DNA of 64,000 nucleotides. Source: Latilactobacillus fuchuensis DSM 14340 = JCM 11249. GTDB lineage: Bacteria > Bacillota > Bacilli > Lactobacillales > Lactobacillaceae. Below are positions 11,060 through 20,172 of the stretch, piece by piece. Numbering within the stretch: position 1 is the first letter of the stretch; every line of letters starts with the position of its first letter. Location of the stretch: NCBI RefSeq assembly GCF_000615805.1, contig NZ_BAMJ01000008.1:1-64000 (forward strand), in the 5' to 3' direction. The notes beneath the pieces were generated by a model. That model saw nothing but the letters and a program-made list of their open reading frames with translations, searched no databases and was not told the origin of the DNA. Position numbers and translations under genes: made by a program.

Positions 11060-12168
11060 ATGAGCAAGGAAATGTTAGGCGCTTTAACGGCGCTCGAGGA
11101 AGAAAAAGGCGTTAAAAAGGAAGTCGTCATTGAAGCCTTGGAAGCAGCACTTGTGTCTGCATACAAGCGCAACTATGGCCAAGCCCAAAACGTCGAAGTT
11201 GAATTTGATTCTAAAAAGGGCAACATTCATGTGTATGCTGTTAAAGAAGTCACTGATGAAGTCTTCGATTCACGTCTTGAAGTCAGTTATAAAGATGCAC
11301 TTGAAGTCAACAAGGCTTATGAAGTCGGTGATACGATTCGTTTTGAAGTCACACCTAAAGATTTTGGCCGGATTGCTGCCCAAACAGCAAAACAAGTCAT
11401 TATGCAACGGGTTCGTGAAGAAGAACGGAACATCATCTACACCGAATACAGCCAATATGAAAATGAAATCATGCAAGGGATTGTTGAACGTCGTGATAAC
11501 AAGTTATCTACGTCAACCTTGGCAAGATTGAAGCTGTCTTGAGTAAACAAGATCAAATTCCTGGTGAAGTTTATCAAGCACATGATCGGATTAAAGTTTA
11601 TGTTTCGAAAGTTGAAAACACGACTAAGGGCCCGCAAGTGTTTGTTAGTCGGACACATCCAGACTTAGTGAAACGCTTATTCGAACAAGAAGTGCCTGAA
11701 ATTTATGACGGAACGGTCGAAATCGTTTCAATCGCGCGCGAAGCCGGCGATCGGACTAAGATGGCGGTTCGTTCAACTGATCCAAACGTCGATCCAGTTG
11801 GGACTTGTGTTGGTCCTAAGGGTCAACGGGTGCAACTCGTGGTTAACGAATTACACGGTGAAAACATGGATATCGTGAAGTGGGAAGAAGATCCTTCAGA
11901 CTACATCGCCAACGCCTTGAACCCAGCCGAAGTCATTGCCGTTCAATTCAACGATGGTGATAACGATCATAGCTGTACCGTCATTGTGCCGGATTACCAA
12001 TTATCATTAGCAATTGGTAAAAAAGGTCAAAATGCCCGGTTAGCGGCTAAATTAACCAGTTATAAAATTGATATCAAACCTGAATCAGAAGTTGAATTCG
12101 TCGACGAAGATGATGCCGCTGAAGATACAACGCCTGTTGAAGGTTTTGAAGAACAACCACAAGAATAA
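11060..12168 (+). CDS. nusA: Transcription termination/antitermination factor NusA (apparent one-base deletion)
   Basis: Binds RNA polymerase and nascent RNA to modulate pausing and termination. The N-terminal domain begins MSKEMLGALTALEEEKG. An S1 domain and two KH domains follow (GTCVGPKGQRV and SLAIGKKGQNARLAAKL). The end is acidic. The frame breaks at 11504-11505, where TT should be TTT: that restores RRDNKFIYVNLGKIEAVLSKQ and a 369-aa protein typical of Firmicutes NusA, which lack the C-terminal acidic repeats of enterobacteria. Essential, so a sequence error is likelier than a true mutation. Confidence 0.94.
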
Positions 12169-12178
12169 GTGAGGGTTC

Positions 12179-12481
12179 ATGATGAAACAAAGAAAAGTCC
12201 CAATGAGAAAAGACATTATTTCGCAAGAAATGAAGCCTAAAAAAGAAATGGTGCGGATTGTTAAAACCGCTGAAGGTGAGATTAGTATTGACCCAACCGG
12301 CAAGAAATCCGGTCGTGGCGCTTACGTCTCGTTAGACCCTGAAGCAATTAAAGTCGCACAAACCAAGAAAATTCTAGAAGCCACTTTTAGCATCGACGTT
12401 TCTGAAGCATTCTATACAGAATTATTCGAATACGTTGATCATCAAAAAGCGCGTCAAGAATTGTTTGGAGCAAACAAATGA
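12179..12481 (+). CDS. ylxR: YlxR/RnpM family RNA-binding protein
   Basis: A 100-aa basic protein of the YlxR family, RNA-binding; in Bacillus the family is reported to modulate RNase P (RnpM). Visible are KVPMRKDIISQEMKPKKEMVRIV near the start and the conserved GKKSGRGAYVS segment at about 42-52. GTGAGGG lies before tandem ATG codons at 12179 and 12182. The stop overlaps the ylxQ start by 4 nt (ATGA), showing tight coupling. Confidence 0.88.
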   Translation: MMKQRKVPMRKDIISQEMKPKKEMVRIVKTAEGEISIDPTGKKSGRGAYVSLDPEAIKVAQTKKILEATFSIDVSEAFYTELFEYVDHQKARQELFGANK

Positions 12482-12788
12482 CCCAAGGACAAAAACCAGA
12501 CCGTTTATTGCAACTCTTAGGAATCTGTATGAGAGCAAGGCAACTGGTCAGTGGAGAAGAACAAGTGTTAAAAGCCATTCAGCAGTCAAAAGCGAAATTG
12601 GTTTTTATCGGGAGTGATATCAGTCCACTGACCAAGAAGAAATTGACCGATAAGGGCCTTTTCTACGAAATCCCAACCACTGAGGCGTACACGGCGCTCA
12701 ATTAACCCAAGCAATTGGATTACATCGCGCCACGATCGCCGTTATGGATGCTGGGTTTGCCAAAAAGATGATAACGCTACTGGGATAA
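12478..12788 (+). CDS. ylxQ: L7Ae-family ribosomal protein-like YlxQ (apparent one-base deletion)
   Basis: A small RNA-binding protein of the L7Ae/L30e fold encoded between ylxR and infB in Firmicutes, presumed to bind kink-turn RNA. The readable frame covers [22 protein letters not shown] and ends at 12705. Adding one base near 12699-12702 restores [22 protein letters not shown] and a 103-aa protein ending at 12788, 17 nt before infB. The missing base could be a C (CTCCAA) or an A (CTCAAA). Confidence 0.85.
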
Positions 12789-12805
12789 TAAAGGAGCGTG
12801 AAGAT

Positions 12806-15784
12806 ATGGGTAAAAAACGTATCTATGAACTAGCGAAAGAAATTAATGTATCAAGTAAAGATTTATTGGAAACTGCTGAAAAGAAGGGCTATGATTTTAA
12901 AAATCATATGGCCTCTATTGATGACGGTCAAGAAAAGACGTTAAGAGCGGCTTTTTCAAAGAATCAACCAGCGGCTAAAGCACCCGTTCAAAAAGCACCA
13001 ACTGCAGCACAAAAGGCAACAACGACTGTTGCGCCTAAGACTGCAGCGCCAACAGCACCTAAAGCAGATGCTAAACCTGCTGCTGTTAAACCCGCAGCAC
13101 CAGTCACACCAAAAACGGCGCCAGCAACGCATCATCAAGCTGGTGAAAAAACAGAAAGTGGTAAGATTAAGATTAATAAAGCTGCCATTCGTCGTCGACC
13201 AGAAGCCGACAAGAAACCAACGCATCATTCAACAACTCAACGGCCACAACAAGGCCAACCAACGCGTACGCAACAATCAAACGGCCAAGCTCGTCCTAAT
13301 AATACGAACCAAAGCCGTCCAACGAGCAATGCGCGTCCTAATAATGGTCAAGCCCGTCCAACAAATAATCGGAATGGCGCTACCAACCAAAGTCGTCCTA
13401 ATAACGGGAGCAGCCGTCCAACCAACGGGAACAACCGCCCAGCAAGTGCTAACAAGCCAATGAGTTTGCAAGAACAAATCTCACAAGCTAACGCACGTCG
13501 TCAACGGGGCCAAGAACGGATTCAACAACAACGCGAACAACGCGAAGCTGATGAAAAGAAACGTCGCGAACAACGCAACCGGCCACGGCCAGCTGCTCGT
13601 CCCGGTGCTACTAACAGTAGTAACGGCCGTCCAGCAAGCGCAAGCAAACCAGCTGGTGCTGGTACTACTCGTCCAACGACGAATAACCGCCCAGCCCAAA
13701 ATGGCCAAAGCCGTCCTAACACGACGAATAACCGTCCAAGTAACAACACGAGCCGCCCAGCTAACAAGCCAGTGACAGCTCAAGAAATGCAAAATAAGAT
13801 GCAATCTAATACGGTTAGTGCTAGTCGGCCAGCTGCAAAACCAGCAACTGCTGCTGCTAGCAAGCCTAAGAACTTCGGCCCAGATAAGAAACGGGGCGGT
13901 GGTTACAACAGTTATGGTAATAACCAACAACGTTTCAACAAGCGTCGTAAGAAGACTCGTAAGCAACAATTAGCGGATCAAAATGCTGCTAAGAAGGAAA
14001 TGCCACAACGTAAAGATCGGCCATTACCAGAAGTATTAATCTTCTCTGAAGGCATGAACGTGGCAGATATTGCTAAGAAGATTCATCGCGAACCAGCTGA
14101 AATTATCAAGAAGTTATTCATGTTAGGCATTATGGTTAACATGAACCAATCACTTGATAAGGATACGATTGAATTATTAGCGACTGATTACGGTATTGAA
14201 TCAGAAGAAAAAGTTGAAGTCGATATCGCTGATATTGATTCAGTCTTTGAAACTGAAGCTAAGAATGACGAAAACTTAACGGGTCGGCCACCAGTTGTCA
14301 CAATCATGGGGCATGTCGATCATGGTAAGACGACGTTATTGGATAACTTACGTAACAGTCACGTAACTGATGGCGAAGCCGGTGGGATTACCCAACATAT
14401 CGGTGCTTATCAAACACGTTTAAACGATCGTTTAATTACGTTCTTGGATACGCCAGGACATGCGGCCTTCACTAACATGCGGGCCCGTGGTGCTGATATT
14501 ACTGATATCATCATCTTGGTCGTTGCCGCTGATGATGGTGTCATGCCACAAACCATTGAAGCTATCAATCATGCCAAAGCAGCGAAGGCACCAATCATCG
14601 TTGCCGTGAATAAGATTGATAAAGAAGGCGCAAATCCTGATCACGTGATGGAACAATTAATGGGTTACGGCCTCGTTCCTGAAGATTGGGGTGGCGACAC
14701 CATTTTCGTCAAGATTTCTGCTAAAACTGGTGAAAATATTGATGAATTATTGGAAATGGTCCTTCTTGAAGCTGATGTGCTTGAATTGAAAGCTAATCCA
14801 GCTCAAAAAGCGGTTGGTACCGTGATTGAAGCCCGTCTTGATAAAGGTAAGGGGCCAGTTGCCTCATTACTCATTCAACAAGGGACTTTAAAAATTGGTG
14901 ATCCAATCGTTGTTGGGAATACCTTCGGCCGTGTCCGGGTCATGACTAATGATCGTGGTCGTCGGGTTAAAGAAGTCTTCCCATCAGAACCAGTTGAAAT
15001 TACTGGGTTAAATGATGTGCCACAAGCTGCGGATCGTTTCGTCGTCTTCGAAGACGAAAAAACGGCGCGGGCTGCTGGTGAAGAACGTGCTAAACGTGCT
15101 TTATTGAAAGAACGTAGCCGTTCAAACCCTGTCACATTAGATAACTTATTTGAAACAATGAAACAAGGCGAATTGAAAGAAGTCGACGTGATTATTAAAG
15201 CCGACGTTCAAGGTTCAAGTGAAGCCTTAGCCGGTAGTTTACGGAAGATTGAAGTCGAAGGCGTCCGCGTGAATATTATTCATGAAGCCGTTGGTGCGAT
15301 TAACGAAAGTGATGTCACATTAGCTGCTGCAAGTAACGCGATCATTATCGGCTTTAACGTTCGTCCAACACCACAAGCTAAGATTCAAGCCGATTCTGAA
15401 CAAGTTGATATTCGTTTACACCGAATCATCTACAAGGCAATCGAAGAAATCGAAGCTGCTATGAAGGGCATGTTAGAACCAGTCTTTGAAGAAAAAGTCA
15501 TCGGTCAATTAACGGTTCGTGAAACTTATACCGTTTCTAAGATTGGGACGATTGCCGGTTGTATCGTTGATTCTGGTACAATCCAACGTGATAGTGGCGT
15601 TCGTTTAATTCGTGATAGCATCGTGATTCACGAAGGCAAGCTATCAAGCTTGAAACGCTTTAAAGATGATGTTAAAGAAGTCGGAACTGGTTTTGAATGT
15701 GGTGTAACAATTGAAGATTACAACGATATTAAAGTTGATGATCAAATTGAAGCTTACGTGATGGAAGAAGTTCCTGTTAAATAA
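12806..15784 (+). CDS. infB: Translation initiation factor IF-2
   Basis: GTPase that brings initiator tRNA to the 30S subunit. The 992-aa protein starts with an IF2N-like domain ([21 protein letters not shown]), then a very long low-complexity linker (~50-390) rich in Asn, Arg, Pro, Gln, Ser and Thr with recurring RPNN and RPTN words, then a second IF2N domain (~405-455) and the G domain with GHVDHGKT (~501-508), DTPGHAAF and NKID. Domains II-IV follow and the end is [18 protein letters not shown] precedes the ATG. The linker produces several antisense and frame-shifted open frames that are not genes. Confidence 0.97.
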   Translation: MGKKRIYELAKEINVSSKDLLETAEKKGYDFKNHMASIDDGQEKTLRAAFSKNQPAAKAPVQKAPTAAQKATTTVAPKTAAPTAPKADAKPAAVKPAAPVTPKTAPATHHQAGEKTESGKIKINKAAIRRRPEADKKPTHHSTTQRPQQGQPTRTQQSNGQARPNNTNQSRPTSNARPNNGQARPTNNRNGATNQSRPNNGSSRPTNGNNRPASANKPMSLQEQISQANARRQRGQERIQQQREQREADEKKRREQRNRPRPAARPGATNSSNGRPASASKPAGAGTTRPTTNNRPAQNGQSRPNTTNNRPSNNTSRPANKPVTAQEMQNKMQSNTVSASRPAAKPATAAASKPKNFGPDKKRGGGYNSYGNNQQRFNKRRKKTRKQQLADQNAAKKEMPQRKDRPLPEVLIFSEGMNVADIAKKIHREPAEIIKKLFMLGIMVNMNQSLDKDTIELLATDYGIESEEKVEVDIADIDSVFETEAKNDENLTGRPPVVTIMGHVDHGKTTLLDNLRNSHVTDGEAGGITQHIGAYQTRLNDRLITFLDTPGHAAFTNMRARGADITDIIILVVAADDGVMPQTIEAINHAKAAKAPIIVAVNKIDKEGANPDHVMEQLMGYGLVPEDWGGDTIFVKISAKTGENIDELLEMVLLEADVLELKANPAQKAVGTVIEARLDKGKGPVASLLIQQGTLKIGDPIVVGNTFGRVRVMTNDRGRRVKEVFPSEPVEITGLNDVPQAADRFVVFEDEKTARAAGEERAKRALLKERSRSNPVTLDNLFETMKQGELKEVDVIIKADVQGSSEALAGSLRKIEVEGVRVNIIHEAVGAINESDVTLAAASNAIIIGFNVRPTPQAKIQADSEQVDIRLHRIIYKAIEEIEAAMKGMLEPVFEEKVIGQLTVRETYTVSKIGTIAGCIVDSGTIQRDSGVRLIRDSIVIHEGKLSSLKRFKDDVKEVGTGFECGVTIEDYNDIKVDDQIEAYVMEEVPVK

Positions 15785-15806
15785 TTAATTTACGGGAGGA
15801 TCAGCT

Positions 15807-16163
15807 ATGAAACATCGTGTCGGACGTGTTGAACAAGAAATTCAACGTGAAGTGAACGATATTCTCTTAAAAAGAGTACGGGATCCACGTGTTGAAGGGG
15901 TTACGATTACAGATATTAATCTAACCGGTGATTTACAACATGTTAAAATTTATTACAGTATTTTATCTAACTTAGCCAGTGATGCTGAAAAAGCACAATC
16001 TGGTTTGGATAAAGCCAAAGGATTGATTCGGATGGAATTAGGGCAACGGATTAAGTTGTACAAGATTCCTGAAATCACCTTTGAACAAGATAATTCAGTG
16101 CGTTATGGTGAACATATCGATGAATTATTGCGTAAATTGCATCAAGACGAAGCACAACGTTAA
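15807..16163 (+). CDS. rbfA: Ribosome-binding factor A
   Basis: 118-aa KH-fold protein needed for 16S rRNA 5'-end maturation and cold adaptation. Visible family segments are [16 protein letters not shown] at the start, [20 protein letters not shown] (~28-47), and the C-terminal [23 protein letters not shown] precedes the ATG. It closes the rimP-to-rbfA operon, 22 nt after infB. Confidence 0.96.
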   Translation: MKHRVGRVEQEIQREVNDILLKRVRDPRVEGVTITDINLTGDLQHVKIYYSILSNLASDAEKAQSGLDKAKGLIRMELGQRIKLYKIPEITFEQDNSVRYGEHIDELLRKLHQDEAQR

Positions 16164-16173
16164 TCTGTGCTAA

Positions 16174-16208
16174 AAAGGGCGGTCCGATAATAGGGGCCGC
16201 CCTTTTTA
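16174..16208 (+). terminator. terminator of the rimP-rbfA operon
   Basis: Arms AAAGGGCGGTCC and GGGCCGCCCTTT with T run, 11 nt after rbfA. Confidence 0.88.
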
Positions 16209-16249
16209 TATGCTATAATGAAACAGTTAATTCACTAAAGGAGACTATT

Positions 16250-17167
16250 ATGGACGGCATTTTACCATTATATAAAGAACGTGGCATGACCAGCAGTGAT
16301 TGTGTCTTTAAAGTTCGACGCATTTTACACACTAAGAAAGTGGGCCATTCTGGCACACTGGATCCCAACGTGGACGGTGTTTTACCGATTTGTATCGGAC
16401 AAGCCACTAAAGTGGTCGATCAATTGGTTCATTCCGGCAAGATTTATACCGGTGAAATCACGATTGGTCTTTCGACGACGACCGAAGATTTAGACGGTGA
16501 GATTGTCGAAGAAGTCAAAATGACTGAACCATTATCAAAAGAAACGATTGAAACGACGCTCGCTAGTTTCTTAGGCGATTCGATTCAAATTCCACCGATG
16601 TTTTCGGCGGTGAAAGTCAATGGCCGTCGACTCTACGATTATGCGCGCGCCGGTGAAACAGTTGAACGGCCCCAACGATCAATCACAATTTCTCAATTTG
16701 ATTTAGACGGTGAAATCACGTTTGATGAAGCGACTGGTCATCAGAAGTTTCGCTTCGTCGTGGGTTGTTCGAAAGGGACTTATATTCGGACGCTCGCGGT
16801 TGATTTCGGCCGGAAGTTAGGATTACCAGCAGTTATGTCCGACTTGACGCGTTTAAAGAGTGGTGGGATTCAAATCGGAGATTGTGTGACGCTCGCGCAA
16901 CTAACGGAGAAAATGGAAGCCAATCAATTAGCCGACGTGTTAATTCCGTTGGACCACGTTTTTGCTAATGTTGAACAAGTCGTGCTAGATGACGATCAAT
17001 GGGCCAAAGTGCTCAACGGCGTTTTCTTAACGTTTGAAAATCAGACCGTTGATCAATTGGCATTGACTTATCAAGGGCACATTAAAGCCATCTATCAATT
17101 GGACGCTGGGCAAGCCCACGTTTATCGACCATTTAAAATGTATTTACAAAATCAAGGTACTCATTAA
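16250..17167 (+). CDS. truB: tRNA pseudouridine(55) synthase TruB
   Basis: Makes the universal pseudouridine 55 in the T-loop of tRNAs. The 305-aa protein has the family start MDGILPLYKERGMTSSD, the catalytic motif GHSGTLDPNVDGVLPICIG (catalytic Asp at about residue 40) and the KGTYIRTLAVDFG segment. The C-terminal extension is PUA-like. AAAGGAG precedes the ATG. ribF follows within 20 nt, the usual truB-ribF pair. Confidence 0.96.
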   Translation: MDGILPLYKERGMTSSDCVFKVRRILHTKKVGHSGTLDPNVDGVLPICIGQATKVVDQLVHSGKIYTGEITIGLSTTTEDLDGEIVEEVKMTEPLSKETIETTLASFLGDSIQIPPMFSAVKVNGRRLYDYARAGETVERPQRSITISQFDLDGEITFDEATGHQKFRFVVGCSKGTYIRTLAVDFGRKLGLPAVMSDLTRLKSGGIQIGDCVTLAQLTEKMEANQLADVLIPLDHVFANVEQVVLDDDQWAKVLNGVFLTFENQTVDQLALTYQGHIKAIYQLDAGQAHVYRPFKMYLQNQGTH

Positions 17168-17185
17168 AAAAATCAGGTGAAAAAC

Positions 17186-18133
17186 ATGCAAGTCATTGAA
17201 TTAGTTCATCCCTATGCACCCACTCAAATTAAGCCAACACCAGTGGTTTTAGCGTTAGGTTTTTTTGATGGGGTTCATCGTGCGCACCAAGCCGTGATTG
17301 AAACGGCGCAAAAAGTGGCACGCAAAAAAAAGATGCCTTTAGCGGTCATGACGTTTAATATTCATCCCGCGATTGTCTACCGTCACGTGAACGAAGCGAG
17401 TTTTCGTTATTTATCGACGACTGAACGCAAGCAAGAATTGATGGCGGACTTAGGCGTTGATATTTTGTACGTCGTGCATTTTAATCCAGCTTTCGCGAAG
17501 CTTGCACCCCAAGCGTTTGTCGATCAATACTTGGTTGCCCTACACGCTGATACGGTGGTTGCTGGTTTTGATTATACGTATGGGCAAAGAGCAGTTGCGA
17601 ATATGCAGACGCTCGCGTCATTCGCACAAGACCGTTTCGAAATTGTAACGGTCGCTGAACATGATTATCAAGGCACTAAAATTGGCTCCACCTTAATTCG
17701 TGAAGAACTCGATCGCGGTCAGATTGATGCCGCTAACCAATTATTAGGGTATATTTACCGAACAACTGGCGAGGTTGTGCATGGTGAAGCGCGTGGGCGT
17801 GAACTCGGCTTTCCAACGGCCAATATTGCCGCAACCCAGCCCGAACGGTTACCTGGGATTGGAATTTATGCGGTGCGAATGTTTGTCCGTGATCAATGGT
17901 ATCTGGGGATGGCTTCGATTGGCCGCAACGTGACGTTCCATGATGATAACCCGGTCACGGTTGAAATTAACTTGCTCGATTTTAACGGCGACATCTATGA
18001 TGAAACGGTTAAAGTCGAATGGCACCACTATTTGCGTGGCGAAGTGAAGTTTGAATCGGCCGCACAATTAATTGAACAGCTCCATCAAGATAAAGCTGAT
18101 ACACGAGCGTATTTTAAAGAATTAGAGGGGTAA
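17186..18133 (+). CDS. ribF: Bifunctional riboflavin kinase/FAD synthetase
   Basis: Converts riboflavin to FMN and FMN to FAD. 315 aa from the ATG at 17186. The N-terminal FAD synthetase domain shows LGFFDGVHRAHQ (nucleotidyltransferase HxGH-like site), and the C-terminal kinase domain shows GEARGRELGFPTANI. A GTG at 17177 is also in frame, but it is part of AGGTGA, which serves as the ribosome site 6 nt before ATG 17186, so the ATG is the start. In some Firmicutes this paralogue is called RibC. Confidence 0.94.
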   Translation: MQVIELVHPYAPTQIKPTPVVLALGFFDGVHRAHQAVIETAQKVARKKKMPLAVMTFNIHPAIVYRHVNEASFRYLSTTERKQELMADLGVDILYVVHFNPAFAKLAPQAFVDQYLVALHADTVVAGFDYTYGQRAVANMQTLASFAQDRFEIVTVAEHDYQGTKIGSTLIREELDRGQIDAANQLLGYIYRTTGEVVHGEARGRELGFPTANIAATQPERLPGIGIYAVRMFVRDQWYLGMASIGRNVTFHDDNPVTVEINLLDFNGDIYDETVKVEWHHYLRGEVKFESAAQLIEQLHQDKADTRAYFKELEG

Positions 18134-18137
18134 TTAA

Positions 18138-19275
18138 ATGGCGGGTGCTTATATCCATATCCCATTTTGTGAACATATTTGTTATTATTGTGATTTCAAC
18201 AAGGTTTTTATTGAGGGCCAACCGGTCGATGATTATGTCGACATGTTAATCCGTGAATTCCAACTAGTCATGGCGGAACATCCTGATGAACCCATTGAAA
18301 CGATTTACGTGGGTGGTGGGACACCAACGACGCTCTCACCAGCGCAACTGCAACGGCTATTAGATGGTATTCATCAATATTTACCATTTAAAGGTGGCGA
18401 ATTCACCTTTGAAGCCAATCCCAACGATTTACAAGACACCGCGAAGTTGCAGGTTCTTAAGGACAACGGCGTTAATCGTTTAAGTATTGGGGTCCAATCG
18501 TTTAATGATCAAATACTGAAAAAGATTGGGCGGATTCATCGCAGTGCGGATGTTTATCGCGCAATTGATAATGCACGGCAAGTCGGTTTTGAGAATATCA
18601 GTATTGATCTGATTTTTAGATTGCCTGATCAAAGTGAAGAAGATTTTATGGATAGTCTAACCAAAGCGTTGGCGCTTGATTTGCCGCACTATTCAACCTA
18701 TTCGTTAATTCTGGAACGCAAAACGATATTCTATAATTTAATGCGCCAAGGTAAGTTACGTTTACCATGCAAGACGTTGAAGCGCATATGTATCAAGCGG
18801 CGATTGATAGTTTCCAAAAGGCGGGTTTAGAACAATATGAAATCAGTAATTTTGCCAAACCCGGTTATCAATCAGCCATAATTTAACGTATTGGCGCAAT
18901 GAAAAGTATTTCGGTTTTGGGGCGGGTGCTTTTGGTTATCTAGGTAAAGATCGCTACCATAACTTCGGCCCAATTCAACAGTATCTGGAACCATTACACG
19001 ACAATAAAGTGCCCGTGATTGAACGTCACGTTTTACCGTTAACCGAACAGATGGAAGAGGAATTATTCTTAGGATTGCGAACGATGCAAGGCGTGTCGAT
19101 CCAACGGTTTCAAGAAAAATTCAAAATGCCACTCCAAGCCGTTTACGGCGATACCGTCGCCACGCAGATTGCGAAAGGTTATTTAAAACAAGAAGGCGAC
19201 TGGTTACGCCTAACGGAATCCGGCAAGTTCCTAGGCAACGAAGTCTTCCAAGAATTTCTGTTAGACGAATACTAA
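18138..19275 (+). CDS. hemW: HemW-like radical SAM protein (two apparent one-base deletions)
   Basis: Radical SAM protein of the HemW (former HemN-like) family, now regarded as a heme chaperone rather than coproporphyrinogen oxidase. The SAM cluster motif CEHICYYCDF is at ~10-19, followed by YVGGGTPT and NRLSIGVQSF. Two bases are missing: near 18765-18767 (restores QDVEAHMYQAAIDSFQKAGL) and at 18876-18877, CC for CCC (restores SAHNLTYWRNEKYFGFGAGAFGY). The restored protein is 379 aa and ends FLLDEY. The TAA stop is the first three bases of the hairpin repeat that follows. Confidence 0.92.
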
Positions 19276-19392
19276 GTGCTGAACAAGCCGATAAGCTTCT
19301 GAGTATAGCTTAATATCGCGGATTATGACGGTTTATGTCATGATTCGTGATATGTTGCTAGACGGAAGAAGCTGGCTTGAGAAGCACGTTAA
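19273..19392 (+). repeat. family-1 hairpin repeat, array 1 unit 1
   Basis: Begins TAAGTGCT, which contains the hemW stop codon, and ends AGCACGTTAA. Arms AGCTTCT/AGAAGCT pair. The inner motif reads GAGTATAGCTTA, a slight variant of the family motif. The apical stem contains ATCGCGGATTATGAC against GTCATGATTCGTGAT. Confidence 0.8.
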
Positions 19393-19398
19393 AGAAAA

Positions 19399-19521
19399 TA
19401 AGTGCCGCCACTCACGGGTTGGCTCTGAGCATTAGCCTAGTTTCGCGAATAAAGTCCGATTTTAGGACTTTGTTTGTGAAACGTAGCTAAGCACAAGAGC
19501 CAGTGAGTGAAGGCACGTTAA
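19399..19521 (+). repeat. family-1 hairpin repeat, array 1 unit 2
   Basis: Outer arms AAGTGCC/GGCACGTT, middle arms CACTCAC/GTGAGTG and TGGCTCT/AGAGCCA, inner motif TGAGCATTAGCCTA opposite GTAGCTAAGC, apical stem AAAGTCC/GGACTTT. The arms differ wholly from neighbouring units, yet the shape is the same. Confidence 0.82.
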
Positions 19522-19527
19522 AAATAC

Positions 19528-19647
19528 TAAGTGCTGACTCAGCCGGGTAATTTCTGAGTATAGCCTAGAATTGTGAATTATGACTGGTTTTAGTCATAAT
19601 TTGCGATTTGTAGCTAGACGGAAGAAATTGGCTGAGAAGCACGTTAA
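19528..19647 (+). repeat. family-1 hairpin repeat, array 1 unit 3
   Basis: Outer arms AAGTGCT/AGCACGTT, middle arms CTCAGCC/GGCTGAG and AATTTCT/AGAAATT, inner motif TGAGTATAGCCTA opposite GTAGCTAGACGGAAG, apical stem GAATTATGACT/AGTCATAATTT. Confidence 0.82.
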
Positions 19648-19652
19648 GAAAA

Positions 19653-19775
19653 TAAGTGCTGGTTCGAACTGGTCAGACTTTGAGGATTAACCTAAAAGCG
19701 ATAATTATGGGTGGTTTTACCCATGATTATTGCTTTGTAGTTAACCGGAAAAGGCTAGTTCGGGAAGCACGTTAA
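19653..19775 (+). repeat. family-1 hairpin repeat, array 1 unit 4
   Basis: Outer arms AAGTGCT/AGCACGTT, middle arms CGAACT/AGTTCG, inner motif TGAGGATTAACCTA opposite GTAGTTAACCGGAAAAGG, apical arms AAAGCGATAATTATGGGT and ACCCATGATTATTGCTTT. Almost identical to unit 5, so the two are a recent tandem duplication. Confidence 0.85.
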
Positions 19776-19780
19776 GAAAA

Positions 19781-19903
19781 TAAATGCTGGTTCGAACTGG
19801 TCAGACTTTGAGGATTAACCTAAAAGCGATAATTATGGGTGTTTTTACCCATAATTGTTGCTTTGTAGTTAACCGGAAAAGGCTAGTTCGGGAAGCACGT
19901 TAA
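19781..19903 (+). repeat. family-1 hairpin repeat, array 1 unit 5
   Basis: Same sequence as unit 4 except about four positions: one in the outer arm, one in the apical loop and two in the 3' apical arm. Both arm changes swap G-U and A-U pairs, so the hairpin is kept. Confidence 0.85.
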
Positions 19904-19909
19904 GGAAAA

Positions 19910-19960
19910 TAAGCGCTAGTTCGAGCTGCTCAGATTTTGAACATTAACCGAAGCTAGATG
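19910..19960 (+). repeat. family-1 hairpin repeat, truncated unit 6
   Basis: Only the 5' half is present: TAAGCGCT, GTTCGAGCTGCTCAGATTTTGA and a degraded ACATTAACCGAAGCTAGATG. It ends abruptly at the terminator that follows, marking the decayed end of the array. Confidence 0.6.
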
Positions 19961-19961
19961 C

Positions 19962-20007
19962 AAAAAGGCTGTTCAACCAAATCATTTTGGTTGAACAGCC
20001 TCTTTGT
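19962..20007 (+). terminator. terminator after repeat array 1
   Basis: Arms AGGCTGTTCAACCAAA and TTTGGTTGAACAGCCT with a 4-5 nt loop and T-rich tail. It lies 687 nt behind the hemW stop; together with the absence of a gene between, this implies that the whole hairpin array is transcribed as the hemW 3' UTR. Confidence 0.85.
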
Positions 20008-20091
20008 TTGGCATCGCTCTGACTGGAGACTGGTCGCCTATCAGCCTCAAGACCGATTTTGCTGAAAATGGTAAAAAAAGCGGTCCGATTC

Positions 20092-20120
20092 TTGACTTTA
20101 TTTGACGTTCTTGCTATATT
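20092..20120 (+). promoter_or_regulatory. sigma-A promoter of the hrcA-grpE-dnaK-dnaJ operon
   Basis: TTGACT (20092-20097), 17-nt spacer, TATATT (20115-20120). The CIRCE operator begins 12 nt downstream. Confidence 0.85.
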
Positions 20121-20131
20121 AATACTTGTAA

Positions 20132-20158
20132 TTAGCACTCGTAATAATCAAGTGCTAA
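20132..20158 (+). promoter_or_regulatory. CIRCE operator (HrcA binding site)
   Basis: TTAGCACTC, nine spacer bases, AAGTGCTAA: the CIRCE inverted repeat with one mismatch in the right arm (consensus GAGTGCTAA). It shows that the operon is autoregulated by HrcA and induced by heat. Confidence 0.95.
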
Positions 20159-20172
20159 AAAGAGGTGATAAC

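Noticed and set aside
11500-11545. Programmed frameshift in nusA (and likewise polC, treB)
   Set aside because: No slippery heptamer or downstream pseudoknot is evident at most sites, and the same one-base loss recurs in many unrelated genes, so sequencing error is simpler.
13481-13969. 162-codon minus-strand open frame across infB, and other frames in 12956-13775
   Set aside because: They are shadows of the compositionally biased IF-2 linker; no ribosome site, and products are low-complexity Thr/Ser/Val or Arg/Cys strings.
19273-19960. CRISPR array
   Set aside because: The period is about 125 bp, repeats are palindromic along their whole length with only 5-6 nt between them, and there are no spacers or cas genes.
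20059-20172. 38-codon N-terminal extension of HrcA
   Set aside because: It would run through the promoter and CIRCE operator; HrcA proteins begin at the MLTERQ segment.
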